DNA of 64,000 nt from Flavobacteriaceae bacterium PS02337 (GCA_029959285.1 JASCOE010000003.1:248001-312000), one strand, 5' to 3'. Shown: positions 16,957 through 26,563, counted from the stretch's first letter. Numbers and translations are program-made. The notes: generated by a model from the letters alone, not told the origin.

Positions 16957-19737
16957 ATGAAGAATTTCAAAAAAATATTATTAGGACTTAGCTTTTTAAT
17001 CACGTTCATTTCAAATGGACAAGTTCTGCCTGTACACTTAACGACGGAAATGGCAGAAAACCCGTTAGCAGTGGTTCAAAACCAGCCGAGATTAAGCTGG
17101 CAATTGATTTCAAAAGAATCTGATGCATCACAAGTCGCTTATTTGATTTTAGTAGCTTCTTCAGAAGAAAAATTAAATAATGACGACGGAGATATTTGGA
17201 ACAGCGGAAGAGTAAATACAGATAAAAATCTGCATATTGTTTACAACGGAAATCCATTAAAAAGCGAAACCAAATATTTCTGGAAAGTTAAAGTTTGGAA
17301 TCAATCAGGAAAAGTTTCAAAATGGAGTAAAACTGCTTCATTCAGAACCGCTTCGTTGGAATCAGATTTAAATCCAACTTGGATTGGTGCCATTACCAAA
17401 GCTGATAGTCATTTACCAGAAGGAAGAACGTATCATACAGCGACTTTTAACAGAGAAAAAAAGATGTCCTTTATCAATGCTTCCGATTCTTTGGCGCGCA
17501 GAAGTATTATGCTTCGTAAACCTTTCGAAATAGAGAAAACAGTCAAAGAAGCCGTTGTCTATATTTCAGGTTTAGGACATTATGAATTGACGATCAACGG
17601 AAAAAAAGTGGGTAACAGTCAATTTGCGCCTTTGTGGACAGATTATGATAAAACGGTTAATTACAATGTTTACGAATTAAGCGCAAAAGAATTTCAAAAA
17701 GGGGATAACGTAATTGGTGTTTTGTTAGGAAACGGAATGTACAATACGCTTGCTGAAAGATATACCAAATTCTTCGTGAGTTTTGGTCCACCGACTTTGT
17801 TTTTCAAAATGAAAATCAAGTATAATGACGGTTCAGAAGAAATTATAAAGTCAGATGGAAGTTGGAAATACAGCAAAAGTCCGATTACTTATAACAGTAT
17901 TTTTGGAGGAGAAGATTACAATGCCAATTTAGAGCAGAAAGACTGGAATCGTAAAGGTTTCAAAGATAGAGAGTGGAAAAAAGTAGTCGTTCAGGAAGCA
18001 CCAAAAGGAGTTTTAAGACCTCAGACTGCACCGCCAGTTACGATTCAGAAACAATACGAAGTGAAAACCGTAAAAGAACTGAAACCGAATTTCTATGTTT
18101 TTGATATGGGACAAAATCTTTCGGGATTTCCAACCATCAAAGTAAAAGGAAAAAAAGGGCAAACGATCCGTGTTTGGGTTGCCGAAGGATTAAATGAAGA
18201 AGGTACAATTGCGCAGGGAAGATCTGGAAAACCATATTATTACGATTATACATTAAAAGGGAAAGATGTAGAAGAATGGACACCGAAATTTAGTTTCTAT
18301 GGTTATCAGTATGTTCAAATTGAAAATATTAATTATAAAGAAGATAAGAATAAAGAGTTTCCAACTTTAGTAGATTTAAAATCGAATTTCATTTACAATT
18401 CGGCTGGAGAAGCGGGAAGTTTTTCATGTTCAAATGAGATTTTCAATAAAACACACGAACTCATAAATAATTCAATCAAAAGTAATTTTCAAAGCGTTTT
18501 TACGGATTGCCCGCAACGTGAAAAATTAGGCTGGTTGGAAGAAATTCAATTGAATGGTCCGGGTTTAATGTTTAATTACAATCTTCAAACTTTTCTTCCT
18601 GCAACAATGCAGAATATTTCTGATTCACAACGTGATAACGGTTTAATTCCGACAATTGTTCCTGAATATGTAATCTTTGGAGGTGATTTTACCGATTCTC
18701 CAGAATGGGGTGTAACAGGTGTAATTCTGCCTTGGATGTATTATGAATATTACGGAGATACTTCATTATTAGAGAAATATTTTCCCGTAATGAAGAATTA
18801 TCTGGATTATTTAGGAACAAAAGCAACAAACCATATCGTTTCGCACGGATTAGGAGATTGGTACGATTATGGAACACATCCAGCGGGATATTCTAAAAAC
18901 AGTCCGATTGCACTTTCTGCGACTTCTCATTATTATTATGGCGCTTATTTAGTAGCAAAAGCATCAAAATTATTGGGTAAAACCGAGGATTTTGAGAAAT
19001 ACAATACATTGGCTTCAGAAATTAAAACGGCTTTTAATAAGGAGTTTTTTAACGAAGAAACCAAACAATACGGAACAAGTAGTCAGTTTAGTAATGCTGT
19101 TCCAATTTTTATGGATATCGTAGAACCTCAGTATAAAGAAGCTGTAATGCAAAATCTATTAGCCGATATCAAAGAAAAAGGCGATCGACTGACAACTGGA
19201 GATGTCGGAAATCGTTACTTATTTCAAACATTAGCAAGAAATGGCGAAAACGAAACGATGTATAGAATGCACAATCATTACGATGCGCCGGGTTATGGTT
19301 TTCAGATTAAATTTGGGTTGACTACTTTAACTGAACAATGGGATCCGACAAAAGGAAATTCATGGAATCACTTTATGTTAGGGCAAATCGAAGAATGGTT
19401 TTATCAGAGTTTAGCCGGAATTATGTCTGATCCTGAAAAACCTGGATTCAAACATTTCTTTATTCAGCCAGAAGTGGTGGGCGATATGACTTTCGCGAAA
19501 GCGGACTATCAATCGGTTTATGGAAAAATTGCTTCTTCTTGGGAAAAGAAAGACGGTAAATTTATTTTGACAGTTCAGATTCCAGTGAATACAACAGCGA
19601 CAATAAAATTACCAGTTGCTAAAAATTCAGAAATAAAAATTGATAATAAAAAGGTTAGAGCTGGTTTTGATGAAAAAGCGCAAAAGCCTGTTTTAGAATT
19701 AGGATCTGGAATTTATACAATAGAATGCACAATATAA
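16957..19737 (+). CDS. GH78 alpha-L-rhamnosidase (first copy)
   Basis: A 926-residue secreted enzyme. It has a signal peptide to about Gln22, N-terminal beta-sandwich domains with SETKYFWKVKVWNQSGK, a rhamnosidase-type sandwich (ISGLGHYELTINGKKVG), the (alpha/alpha)6 barrel, and a C-terminal sandwich. The candidate general acid is Glu522 in DCPQREKLGWLE and the general base is Glu793 in LTEQWDP. GH78 removes terminal alpha-L-rhamnose by inversion, here probably from rhamnogalacturonan. The REKLGWLE variant differs from the RNERQPWLGD seen in the second GH78 at 26593, so the two are divergent subfamilies with probably different linkages. Confidence 0.92.
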   Translation: MKNFKKILLGLSFLITFISNGQVLPVHLTTEMAENPLAVVQNQPRLSWQLISKESDASQVAYLILVASSEEKLNNDDGDIWNSGRVNTDKNLHIVYNGNPLKSETKYFWKVKVWNQSGKVSKWSKTASFRTASLESDLNPTWIGAITKADSHLPEGRTYHTATFNREKKMSFINASDSLARRSIMLRKPFEIEKTVKEAVVYISGLGHYELTINGKKVGNSQFAPLWTDYDKTVNYNVYELSAKEFQKGDNVIGVLLGNGMYNTLAERYTKFFVSFGPPTLFFKMKIKYNDGSEEIIKSDGSWKYSKSPITYNSIFGGEDYNANLEQKDWNRKGFKDREWKKVVVQEAPKGVLRPQTAPPVTIQKQYEVKTVKELKPNFYVFDMGQNLSGFPTIKVKGKKGQTIRVWVAEGLNEEGTIAQGRSGKPYYYDYTLKGKDVEEWTPKFSFYGYQYVQIENINYKEDKNKEFPTLVDLKSNFIYNSAGEAGSFSCSNEIFNKTHELINNSIKSNFQSVFTDCPQREKLGWLEEIQLNGPGLMFNYNLQTFLPATMQNISDSQRDNGLIPTIVPEYVIFGGDFTDSPEWGVTGVILPWMYYEYYGDTSLLEKYFPVMKNYLDYLGTKATNHIVSHGLGDWYDYGTHPAGYSKNSPIALSATSHYYYGAYLVAKASKLLGKTEDFEKYNTLASEIKTAFNKEFFNEETKQYGTSSQFSNAVPIFMDIVEPQYKEAVMQNLLADIKEKGDRLTTGDVGNRYLFQTLARNGENETMYRMHNHYDAPGYGFQIKFGLTTLTEQWDPTKGNSWNHFMLGQIEEWFYQSLAGIMSDPEKPGFKHFFIQPEVVGDMTFAKADYQSVYGKIASSWEKKDGKFILTVQIPVNTTATIKLPVAKNSEIKIDNKKVRAGFDEKAQKPVLELGSGIYTIECTI

Positions 19738-19740
19738 TGA

Positions 19741-19864
19741 TACGCGGATGAAACGGATTTACTTCGTAAAGACGCGGATAAAAACGGATTTTTTTAGATT
19801 ATTTTTAAAAAAAAATCCGTATAAATCAGCGTTTTCGCGATAGCGAATCCGTTTCATCAGCGTC
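19741..19864. repeat. Hairpin element, ACGCGGATGAAACGGATT family
   Basis: Left arm TACGCGGATGAAACGGATT, right arm ending CCGTTTCATCAGCGT. Here the left arm carries TTTACTTCGTAAA and the right arm TTCGCGATAGCGAA, the opposite arrangement to the copy at 16816. Starts 4 bases after the GH78 stop. Confidence 0.87.
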
Positions 19865-19885
19865 CTAACACACAACAATATCAAA

Positions 19886-21304
19886 ATGAAAAAAATAAAA
19901 TACATCTTCTTATTTTCCATTTTTGCTTTGACATTTGCCAATGCGCAGAGCACTTCTGATACCAATTTTAGAAAACCAGTTTCAGAAACTTTAAAGAAAA
20001 TTGAAACTACTTTTAACGTCACAATCAACGATGACAGAGGTTTATTAAAAGGAAAAGAACTCGATTATGCCGATTGGAGAATTGAACCTGGAAATCTAGC
20101 AATTTCGCTGACTAATATTTTAGCGCCGTTTGAATTAATGTATTTTAAACAACCAGACGGAACTTACATTATTCGTAAATATGAAAACCATAAAGTTTCG
20201 GTAGATAAAGGGAAAGAGCGTCTGTTTTATTTAGAAAGTCTTTATTCGACTAAAGAACAATGGGAAAAACGTAAAGCAGAGTTAAAAGCTTGTATGATTG
20301 CATCTTTCGGTTTGGACAAAGCTCCGCCGATGCCAAAATCGAAACCAATTTTAACAGCAAAGAGAATTTATAAAGATTACAGTGTTGAAAATATTGCCTT
20401 AGAAGTTTTGCCAGGTGTTTACGCGACAGGTTCTATTTATAAACCATATCCGTTAAATAAAAAAGCAGCGGTTATCATAACTCCAGACGGACATTTTGGA
20501 GACGGAAGATATAGAAAAGACGAGCAATACAGATGTGCAATGATGGCTAAAATGGGCGCAATTGTAGTCGGTTACGATTTATTTGCGTGGGGAGAATCGT
20601 TATTACAGTTTCCTGAAGAAACGCATAGAAATAGTATTGCATCAACAGTTCAGTTGCTAACAGGAATTCGTTTATTGGATTATTTAGCAACCGTAAAAAA
20701 TGCTGATATGTCTAGAGTTGGTGTTACAGGTGGTTCTGGCGGAGGTTCGCATACGATGTTTTTAGCAGCAATTGACGATAGAATAAAAGTTTCAGCTCCA
20801 GTTGTAATGGTTTCTTCACACTTTTCAGGTGGTTGTCCATGCGAAAGCGGTCGTGGAATTCACCTTTGCGGAAACGGAACAAACAATGCTGAAATCTCGG
20901 CAATGATGGCACCAAAAACGCAATTGATTGTTTCTGATGGAAAAGACTGGACATTAGCAGTTCCAGAATTGGAATTCCCTTTTATCCAAAGAACGTATGA
21001 ATTATACGGAAAGAAAGATTTAGTAGAAAATGCTCATTTTGCAAAAGAAGGTCATGATTTCGGAGTTTCGAAACGTATGGCTTTGTATCCGTTCATGGCG
21101 AAATATTTAAACTTAGATTTGAATAAAGTAAAGAACGAAAAAGGCGAAATCGACGAATCGACTTGCGTAATTGAACCTTATGAAAAATTATATGTTTTTG
21201 GTAATAAAGCAGAAAATCTGCCGAAAAATGCATTAAAAGACATCAACAAATTATATGAAATGTTCGGAGAAAAAAATCTGAAAGTTTACGAGGTTAAGAA
21301 ATAA
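19886..21304 (+). CDS. Alpha/beta-hydrolase esterase with N-terminal STN-like domain
   Basis: A 472-residue secreted protein (signal peptide to about Ala-Gln20). Residues about 35-105 (SETLKKIETTFNVTINDD through DGTYIIRKYE) resemble an STN (secretin and TonB short N-terminus) domain. Residues 150-430 form an alpha/beta hydrolase of the acetyl-xylan-esterase-like type. The nucleophile is Ser284 in GGSGGGSH, and a late His in KEGHDFGVSKR probably completes the triad. Pectin is acetylated, so a pectin or rhamnogalacturonan acetylesterase role is plausible (inference). The STN part is odd because these domains normally belong to receptors or secretins and bind signalling partners. It lies between rhamnosidase and GH95 genes. 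Confidence 0.78.
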   Translation: MKKIKYIFLFSIFALTFANAQSTSDTNFRKPVSETLKKIETTFNVTINDDRGLLKGKELDYADWRIEPGNLAISLTNILAPFELMYFKQPDGTYIIRKYENHKVSVDKGKERLFYLESLYSTKEQWEKRKAELKACMIASFGLDKAPPMPKSKPILTAKRIYKDYSVENIALEVLPGVYATGSIYKPYPLNKKAAVIITPDGHFGDGRYRKDEQYRCAMMAKMGAIVVGYDLFAWGESLLQFPEETHRNSIASTVQLLTGIRLLDYLATVKNADMSRVGVTGGSGGGSHTMFLAAIDDRIKVSAPVVMVSSHFSGGCPCESGRGIHLCGNGTNNAEISAMMAPKTQLIVSDGKDWTLAVPELEFPFIQRTYELYGKKDLVENAHFAKEGHDFGVSKRMALYPFMAKYLNLDLNKVKNEKGEIDESTCVIEPYEKLYVFGNKAENLPKNALKDINKLYEMFGEKNLKVYEVKK

Positions 21305-21309
21305 AAAAG

Positions 21310-21549
21310 TTGCCACGAATTTCACGAATTGGCACGAATTTTTTTTTGCCACAGATTAAAATGATTAAAAGGATTTTTTATCTCCACAATCTGTTAAATC
21401 TGCGAGAGTAAATTTTTTTTCACGCAGATTTAGCAAATCTAGCAGATTTTTAATCAGTGGAAATCCTTTAATCTGTGGCAAAATAAATTAGAGAAATTGA
21501 AATAAAAATCAAAAAAGAAACTAGTGCCAATTCGTGTAATTCGTGGCAA
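21310..21549. repeat. Three hairpin elements nested inside one another
   Basis: The outer pair is TTGCCACGAATTTCACGAAT onward (21310-21334) with 21525-21549, one mismatch in 25. The middle pair starts TTTGCCACAGATTAAA at 21345 and closes with AATCTGTGGCAAA at 21470-21482. The inner pair is AATCTGTTAAATCTGCG (21389-21405) with CACGCAGATTTAGC (21421 on). Together they fill the gap between esterase and GH95, ending 13 bases before the GH95 ATG. Confidence 0.88.
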
Positions 21550-21562
21550 AAAAAAATAAACT

Positions 21563-24013
21563 ATGAAGTTGAAAATTAAAATAACGACAATCTGCCTTGG
21601 AATTTTTTCCTTAACAGCAACAGCTCAAAAAGACCTAAAATTATGGTACGATAAACCCGCATCCATATGGAATGAAGCTTTGCCTTTAGGTAATGGACGT
21701 CTGGGCGCAATGGTTTTTGGCGACCCGGCAGTTGAACGTTTACAATTGAATGAAGAAACTATTTGGGCAGGTTCTCCTAACAGCAATGCACATTCAAAAT
21801 CGATAAAAGCATTGCCAATTGTTCGTCAGTTAATTTTTGACGAAAAGTTTGATGAAGCACAAGATTTGGCCACGAAAGATATCATGTCGCAAACAAATGA
21901 CGGAATGCCATATCAGACTTTTGGAAGCGTTTATATTTCATTTGCAGGACATCAAAAATATACCGATTATTACCGTGATTTAGATATCAGCAATGCTACA
22001 GCGAAAGTAAAATACAAAGTAAACGGTGTTGAATTTACAAGAGAAATTCTAACCGCATTTTCAGATCAGGTTATTGTAGTAAAACTTTCTGCAAGTCAGC
22101 CAGGACAGATTACATGTAACGTATTCATGAATAGTCCAATTGATAAAACAGTAGCTTCGACAGAAGGAAACCAGATTATACTTTCGGGAGTTGGAACCAA
22201 TTTTGAAAATGTAAAAGGAAAAGTAAAGTTTCAGGGAAGATTAACGGCTAAAAATGAAGGAGGTGAAATCGACGCAAGTAACGGCGTTTTAAGCATCAGT
22301 AAAGCAGATGAAGTAACTTTATATATTTCGATTGCTACGAACTTCAAAAACTATCAGGATATTTCGGGAGATGAAATTGCAAAAAGCAAAGACTATTTAG
22401 CGAAAGCCGAAACAAAAGATTTTGAAACTATAAAAAAAGCCCACGTTGATTATTACCAAAAATTCTTCAACAGAGTGGCTTTAGATTTAGGTTCAAACGA
22501 ATTGACAAAGAAACCAACAAACGAAAGAATCAGAGACTTTTCGAAACAATTCGATCCACAATTGGCTTCGTTGTATTTCCAATTTGGGCGTTATCTTTTA
22601 ATTTCGAGTTCACAGCCAGGGGGACAGCCAGCTAATTTACAAGGAATTTGGAACGATATGGTAACACCGCCTTGGGACAGTAAATACACTACAAACATCA
22701 ATGCCGAAATGAATTACTGGCCGGCACAAGTAACCAATCTACAGGAAATGCACGAACCTTTTGTGCAAATGGCAAAAGAGTTAGCTGTAACAGGTGCTGA
22801 AACGGCAAAAACAATGTACAATGCCAGCGGTTGGGTTTTACATCATAATACAGATATTTGGCGTGTAACAGCTCCCGTAGATTCAGCTGCTTCGGGAATG
22901 TGGCCGACAGGCGGTGCTTGGGTTTGCCAAGATTTATGGGAAAGATATTTATACACGGGAGATAAAAAGTATTTAGCAGAAATTTATCCAATTATGAAAG
23001 GCGCTGCCGATTTCTTTTTGGATTTTATGGTTGTTGATCCTAATACAAAATATTTAGTGGTTGTTCCGTCAAGTTCTCCCGAAAACACACACGCTGGTGG
23101 AACAGGAAAAGCAACCATTGCATCGGGAACAACAATGGATAATCAGTTGGTTTTTGATTTGTTTACACATGTTATGGAAGCTTCGGAATTGGTTTCTCCA
23201 GACGCTGTTTATTCGAAAAAAGTAAGCGATGCTTTGGCAAAAATGCCTCCGATGAAAATTGGGAAACACAATCAGTTGCAGGAATGGCAGGATGATTGGG
23301 ATAATCCGAAAGACAATCACAGACACGTTTCGCATTTGTATGGATTGTATCCGAGTAATCAGATCTCGGCAATAAAAACGCCTGAATTATTTGAAGCCGC
23401 TAAACAATCACTGATTTATAGAACAGATGAATCTACTGGCTGGTCAATGGGATGGAAAGTGAATTTGTGGGCGAGATTATTAGATGGAAATCATGCTTAT
23501 AAATTGATTCAGGATCAATTGCATTTAGTTACAGCCGATCAAAGAAAAGGTGGCGGAACGTATCCAAATATGTTAGATGCGCATCAGCCGTTTCAAATTG
23601 ATGGTAACTTTGGATGTACAGCCGGTTTTGCCGAAATGTTGATGCAGAGTCAGGAAGATGCGATTCATTTACTGCCGGCTTTACCAACTGTCTGGAAAGA
23701 CGGAAGCATAAAAGGTCTGGTTGCCAGAGGCGGATTTGTAATAGATATGACTTGGAAAAACAATAAAGTTTCGGAGTTAAAAATCTATTCAAAAATTGGA
23801 GGAAATTGTCGATTGAAAGTTGAGAATACTTTAAAAGGATCTTCAATTAAAAAAGCAAAAGGAAAGAATCCGAATCCGTTGTTTTATGATGTGGAAGTGA
23901 AGAAACCGATTATTTCTAATGAAGCAAAATTGCCTAAAGTTCAATTGCCAACGTACAATATTTACGATGTAAATATGAAAGCAGGGCAGACGTATACTTT
24001 TACAGGGAATTAA
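21563..24013 (+). CDS. GH95 alpha-L-fucosidase or alpha-L-galactosidase
   Basis: An 816-residue secreted enzyme starting with a signal peptide (to about Ala-Gln22). It is diagnosed by KLWYDKPASIWNEALPLGNG and VERLQLNEETIWAG, the GH95 N-terminal sandwich signature. The catalytic barrel holds Asn378 and Asn380 in NINAEMNYW, Glu507 in SSSPENTH and Asp680 in QIDGNFGCTAG, the expected positions of the catalytic machinery. GH95 acts on alpha-1,2-linked L-fucose or on L-galactose, and both occur in plant glycans including rhamnogalacturonan II and xyloglucan. The pectin context makes rhamnogalacturonan II side chains plausible, but sequence alone cannot choose. Confidence 0.92.
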   Translation: MKLKIKITTICLGIFSLTATAQKDLKLWYDKPASIWNEALPLGNGRLGAMVFGDPAVERLQLNEETIWAGSPNSNAHSKSIKALPIVRQLIFDEKFDEAQDLATKDIMSQTNDGMPYQTFGSVYISFAGHQKYTDYYRDLDISNATAKVKYKVNGVEFTREILTAFSDQVIVVKLSASQPGQITCNVFMNSPIDKTVASTEGNQIILSGVGTNFENVKGKVKFQGRLTAKNEGGEIDASNGVLSISKADEVTLYISIATNFKNYQDISGDEIAKSKDYLAKAETKDFETIKKAHVDYYQKFFNRVALDLGSNELTKKPTNERIRDFSKQFDPQLASLYFQFGRYLLISSSQPGGQPANLQGIWNDMVTPPWDSKYTTNINAEMNYWPAQVTNLQEMHEPFVQMAKELAVTGAETAKTMYNASGWVLHHNTDIWRVTAPVDSAASGMWPTGGAWVCQDLWERYLYTGDKKYLAEIYPIMKGAADFFLDFMVVDPNTKYLVVVPSSSPENTHAGGTGKATIASGTTMDNQLVFDLFTHVMEASELVSPDAVYSKKVSDALAKMPPMKIGKHNQLQEWQDDWDNPKDNHRHVSHLYGLYPSNQISAIKTPELFEAAKQSLIYRTDESTGWSMGWKVNLWARLLDGNHAYKLIQDQLHLVTADQRKGGGTYPNMLDAHQPFQIDGNFGCTAGFAEMLMQSQEDAIHLLPALPTVWKDGSIKGLVARGGFVIDMTWKNNKVSELKIYSKIGGNCRLKVENTLKGSSIKKAKGKNPNPLFYDVEVKKPIISNEAKLPKVQLPTYNIYDVNMKAGQTYTFTGN

Positions 24014-24020
24014 AAATATT

Positions 24021-24093
24021 TTAAAACCATATAAGTAACATAAGAAAATATAAAGTAAAACTTAGTTGAACTTATATTACTTATATGGTTTAA
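24021..24093. repeat. Inverted repeat, ACCATATAAGTAACATAAG family
   Basis: Left arm 24021-24044 and right arm 24071-24093 are complementary apart from about two differences. A single right-half copy, CACTTATATGGTTTTAAAA, lies at 34842-34860 just upstream of the GH2 gene. Confidence 0.82.
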
Positions 24094-24115
24094 CTTTAAA
24101 AAGATAGAATTTTAA

Positions 24116-25684
24116 ATGTTAGCAAATTTCAAACATAAAATAATAACACTTTCAATTGTAATTGCTTGTATAAACAGCGGTTGTAAATCGGGTGCGGAAC
24201 ATTCTCAAAAAGGAAAAGCGCTTATTTTAAAAGAAAAAAACTTCAAACATTATGTTGATTATTTCAACACGATGGAAGACGAGAATTTGAAATTTGCAAT
24301 TCCGAATGATAGTGCTTGGACTTGGATGGAAAAGAATATTCCGTTGTTTGAATGTCCACAGCAGAATTTTGAGGAAATTTATTATTTCAGATGGTGGAGT
24401 GTGCGAAAACATATTAAAAATACACCTCAGGGATTTGCGATTACAGAGTTTTTAGTGGACCGTTCGTATGCCGATAAATACAATATGATTAGTTGCGCAT
24501 TGGGGCATCATATCAATGAATTCCGATGGGTTCATGATCCGAAATATATTGAGCAGGATGTGAAAATCTGGTATCGAGGAAATGATGGAAAACCGATGAA
24601 TAAATTGTATAAATTCAGCAGTTGGACAGCCGATGCTTTATATAATCGTTATTTAGTAAATAAGGATGAAAAATTCTTATTGAATTTGTACCCAGACATG
24701 GTTACCGATTATGCTGTTTGGGAAAAAGAACGCCAGCGTAAAGATGGTTTGTTTTGGCAGCATGATGTAAAAGACGGAATGGAAGAATCCTTAAGCGGCG
24801 GACGAAAAGTGCAGAATGCAAGACCAACGATTAACAGTTATATGTATGGAAATGCTGTGGCAATTTCTAAAATGGCTGAATTGAAAGGCGATAAAGAAGC
24901 AGAAGCAAAATTCAAAGCTAAAGCGGATGTTTTACAACAATTAGTAGAAACCAAATTATGGAATCAGAAAAGCGATTTTTTTGAAACTTTAACAGAAAAA
25001 GATACTTTGGCTCAGGTTCGAGAAGCAATCGGATTTATTCCGTGGTATTTTAATCTTCCTGAAAAAGGAAAAGGTTTTGAAAAAGCCTGGGAACAAATTA
25101 AAGATGAAAAAGGATTTTCGGCGCCATTTGGTTTAACGACAGCAGAAAGAAGAAGTCCACGTTTTAGAACGCACGGAACAGGAACGTGTGAATGGGATGG
25201 TGCGATCTGGCCATTTGCGAGTTCTCAGACGTTAACCGCTTTGGCAAATGTTTTGAATAATTACAATCAGAATTTTGTAGCCAAACCTGATTATTTCAAA
25301 CAAATGGAATTGTATGTGCAGTCACAATATTACAGAGGAAGACCTTATCTGGGCGAATATTTGGATGAAACAACAGGATATTGGTTAATGGGAGACAGAG
25401 AAAGAAGCCGTTATTACAATCATTCGACTTTCAACGATTTAGTGATTACAGGTTTGGTAGGTTTACGTCCGAGAGCTGATGAAAAAATTGAAGTAAATCC
25501 GTTGATTCCGCAAGAAAAATGGGATTGGTTTTGTCTGGATAATATTTTGTATCACGGGAATATTATTACGATTCTTTGGGATAAAACGGGAGAAAAATAT
25601 AAAAAAGGAAAAGGTTTCAGAATTTTTAAAAACGGGAAGGAAATTGCAGTTTCTGAGAAATTGGAACGAGTGATTTCGGAGTAA
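24116..25684 (+). CDS. MGH1-like (GH63/GH37-related) glycosidase lipoprotein
   Basis: A 522-residue lipoprotein (lipobox NSGC, Cys23). The rest is an (alpha/alpha)6-barrel-like protein with FRWWSVRKHI, RWVHDPKYIEQ, KDGLFWQHDVKDGMEESLSG and GTGTCEWDGAIWPFASSQT. I associate these with the mannosylglycerate-hydrolase-like/GH63-type domain of PUL glycosidases. Acidic residues in WQHDVKDGMEES and CEWDGAIW are catalytic candidates. Substrate is unknown. In this locus it probably trims a pectin-derived glycan from the periplasm or surface (inference). It is placed after GH95, with a HEAT-like gene 18 bases beyond its stop. Confidence 0.72.
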   Translation: MLANFKHKIITLSIVIACINSGCKSGAEHSQKGKALILKEKNFKHYVDYFNTMEDENLKFAIPNDSAWTWMEKNIPLFECPQQNFEEIYYFRWWSVRKHIKNTPQGFAITEFLVDRSYADKYNMISCALGHHINEFRWVHDPKYIEQDVKIWYRGNDGKPMNKLYKFSSWTADALYNRYLVNKDEKFLLNLYPDMVTDYAVWEKERQRKDGLFWQHDVKDGMEESLSGGRKVQNARPTINSYMYGNAVAISKMAELKGDKEAEAKFKAKADVLQQLVETKLWNQKSDFFETLTEKDTLAQVREAIGFIPWYFNLPEKGKGFEKAWEQIKDEKGFSAPFGLTTAERRSPRFRTHGTGTCEWDGAIWPFASSQTLTALANVLNNYNQNFVAKPDYFKQMELYVQSQYYRGRPYLGEYLDETTGYWLMGDRERSRYYNHSTFNDLVITGLVGLRPRADEKIEVNPLIPQEKWDWFCLDNILYHGNIITILWDKTGEKYKKGKGFRIFKNGKEIAVSEKLERVISE

Positions 25685-25702
25685 AAAAAGAGTATAACCC
25701 CT

Positions 25703-26326
25703 ATGAGTGAAAAGAAAATAATTTACAAACCTATATATGATTTTGATCAGATCATAACTCTTGACGAATATTATGAACTTGAATATGAAGAATCAGAAGA
25801 AGCGATTAAAGATATTCAGAAATTAGCTGTAAAGGATCTCGATGGAATAAAACGTTTCTGTGAAAATCAAATTTTTAATCAGTCTGATAAAGTTAGTTTT
25901 GTTTATTATTCACTAAGTGAAGACGAAGAGATCGATAAATGGGCAGATTTTCTATCTGATGAATTCAATAGAGTTTATCAAATTGCATTAAACCAAAATA
26001 AAATTAAAGAACTTTCTCCTGTTTTGACCGAGATTTTAGTTGAAAATATAACTTCATATAATGCAGATCGAGTTAGGGAAACATTATTAAAAGGTCTGGA
26101 TCATAAGAATGTAGAAACTCGTTTTAACGCTTTAGAATTTCTCCCTGACTGGATTGATGAGCAGGTTTTGAAGAGTAATCCAACTATAGTATCAAAGCTG
26201 AGACAAAAGCTGAAAGATCCTGAATGGAAAATACGCTGGGAAACAAGTAAATTATTAGAACAAAATAAAATAGCATTTGAGAGTTTAAGTACACTGGATA
26301 AATTAAGACGATTTATAAATTCTTGA
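25703..26326 (+). CDS. HEAT-repeat-like cytoplasmic protein of unknown function
   Basis: A 207-residue acidic protein with no signal peptide. The C-terminal half has two helical repeats of HEAT style, VRETLLKGLDHKNVETRFNA and SKLRQKLKDPEWKIRWETSK, which suggest an armadillo/HEAT fold for protein binding. The N-terminal half is rich in acidic residues and not recognised. It starts 18 bases after the preceding lipoprotein stop in the same direction, so it is likely cotranscribed. It is the only clearly cytoplasmic, non-enzymatic protein inside the pectin locus. A role is not deducible. Confidence 0.68.
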   Translation: MSEKKIIYKPIYDFDQIITLDEYYELEYEESEEAIKDIQKLAVKDLDGIKRFCENQIFNQSDKVSFVYYSLSEDEEIDKWADFLSDEFNRVYQIALNQNKIKELSPVLTEILVENITSYNADRVRETLLKGLDHKNVETRFNALEFLPDWIDEQVLKSNPTIVSKLRQKLKDPEWKIRWETSKLLEQNKIAFESLSTLDKLRRFINS

Positions 26327-26353
26327 TTAATTTAGGTATTTTTTTAAGTATAG

Positions 26354-26459
26354 TTTGTCATCCTGACGAAGGAAGGATCTCCGAAAGAAGCTCTACAAAG
26401 ATTGTCGATTTTGTTTACGGAGTTACTTGCGGAGATCCTTCCTTCGTCAGGATGACAAA
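26354..26459. repeat. Dispersed hairpin with perfect 30-bp arms
   Basis: The arms 26354-26383 and 26430-26459 are exact reverse complements over 30 bases, starting TTTGTCATCCTGACGAAGGA. The short reading frame that crosses it (26323-26514) is a repeat artefact. Confidence 0.92.
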
Positions 26460-26499
26460 AAATGAGAATAAAACTAACTCTAAAAAATTGGCAAAAAAA

Positions 26500-26563
26500 T
26501 CATTTAATCCGTGAAATCTGTGGCAGAAAAAATAATCTGCTCAATCTGCCAAATCTGCGAGAG
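26500..26563. repeat. Unpaired right arms of CACAGATT and CGCAGATT elements
   Basis: AATCCGTGAAATCTGTGGCA then AATCTGCTCAATCTGCC with AAATCTGCGAGAG are right-arm units in series without left arms, ending about 30 bases before the GH78 ATG. They look like remnants of nested elements. Confidence 0.65.

Noticed and set aside
21310-21549. Possible CRISPR array
   Set aside because: Repeats are arms of nested inverted repeats with no equal spacers and no cas genes.
26323-26514. Short reading frame after the HEAT-like gene
   Set aside because: It reads through a perfect inverted repeat and has no homologous look; it is a repeat artefact.
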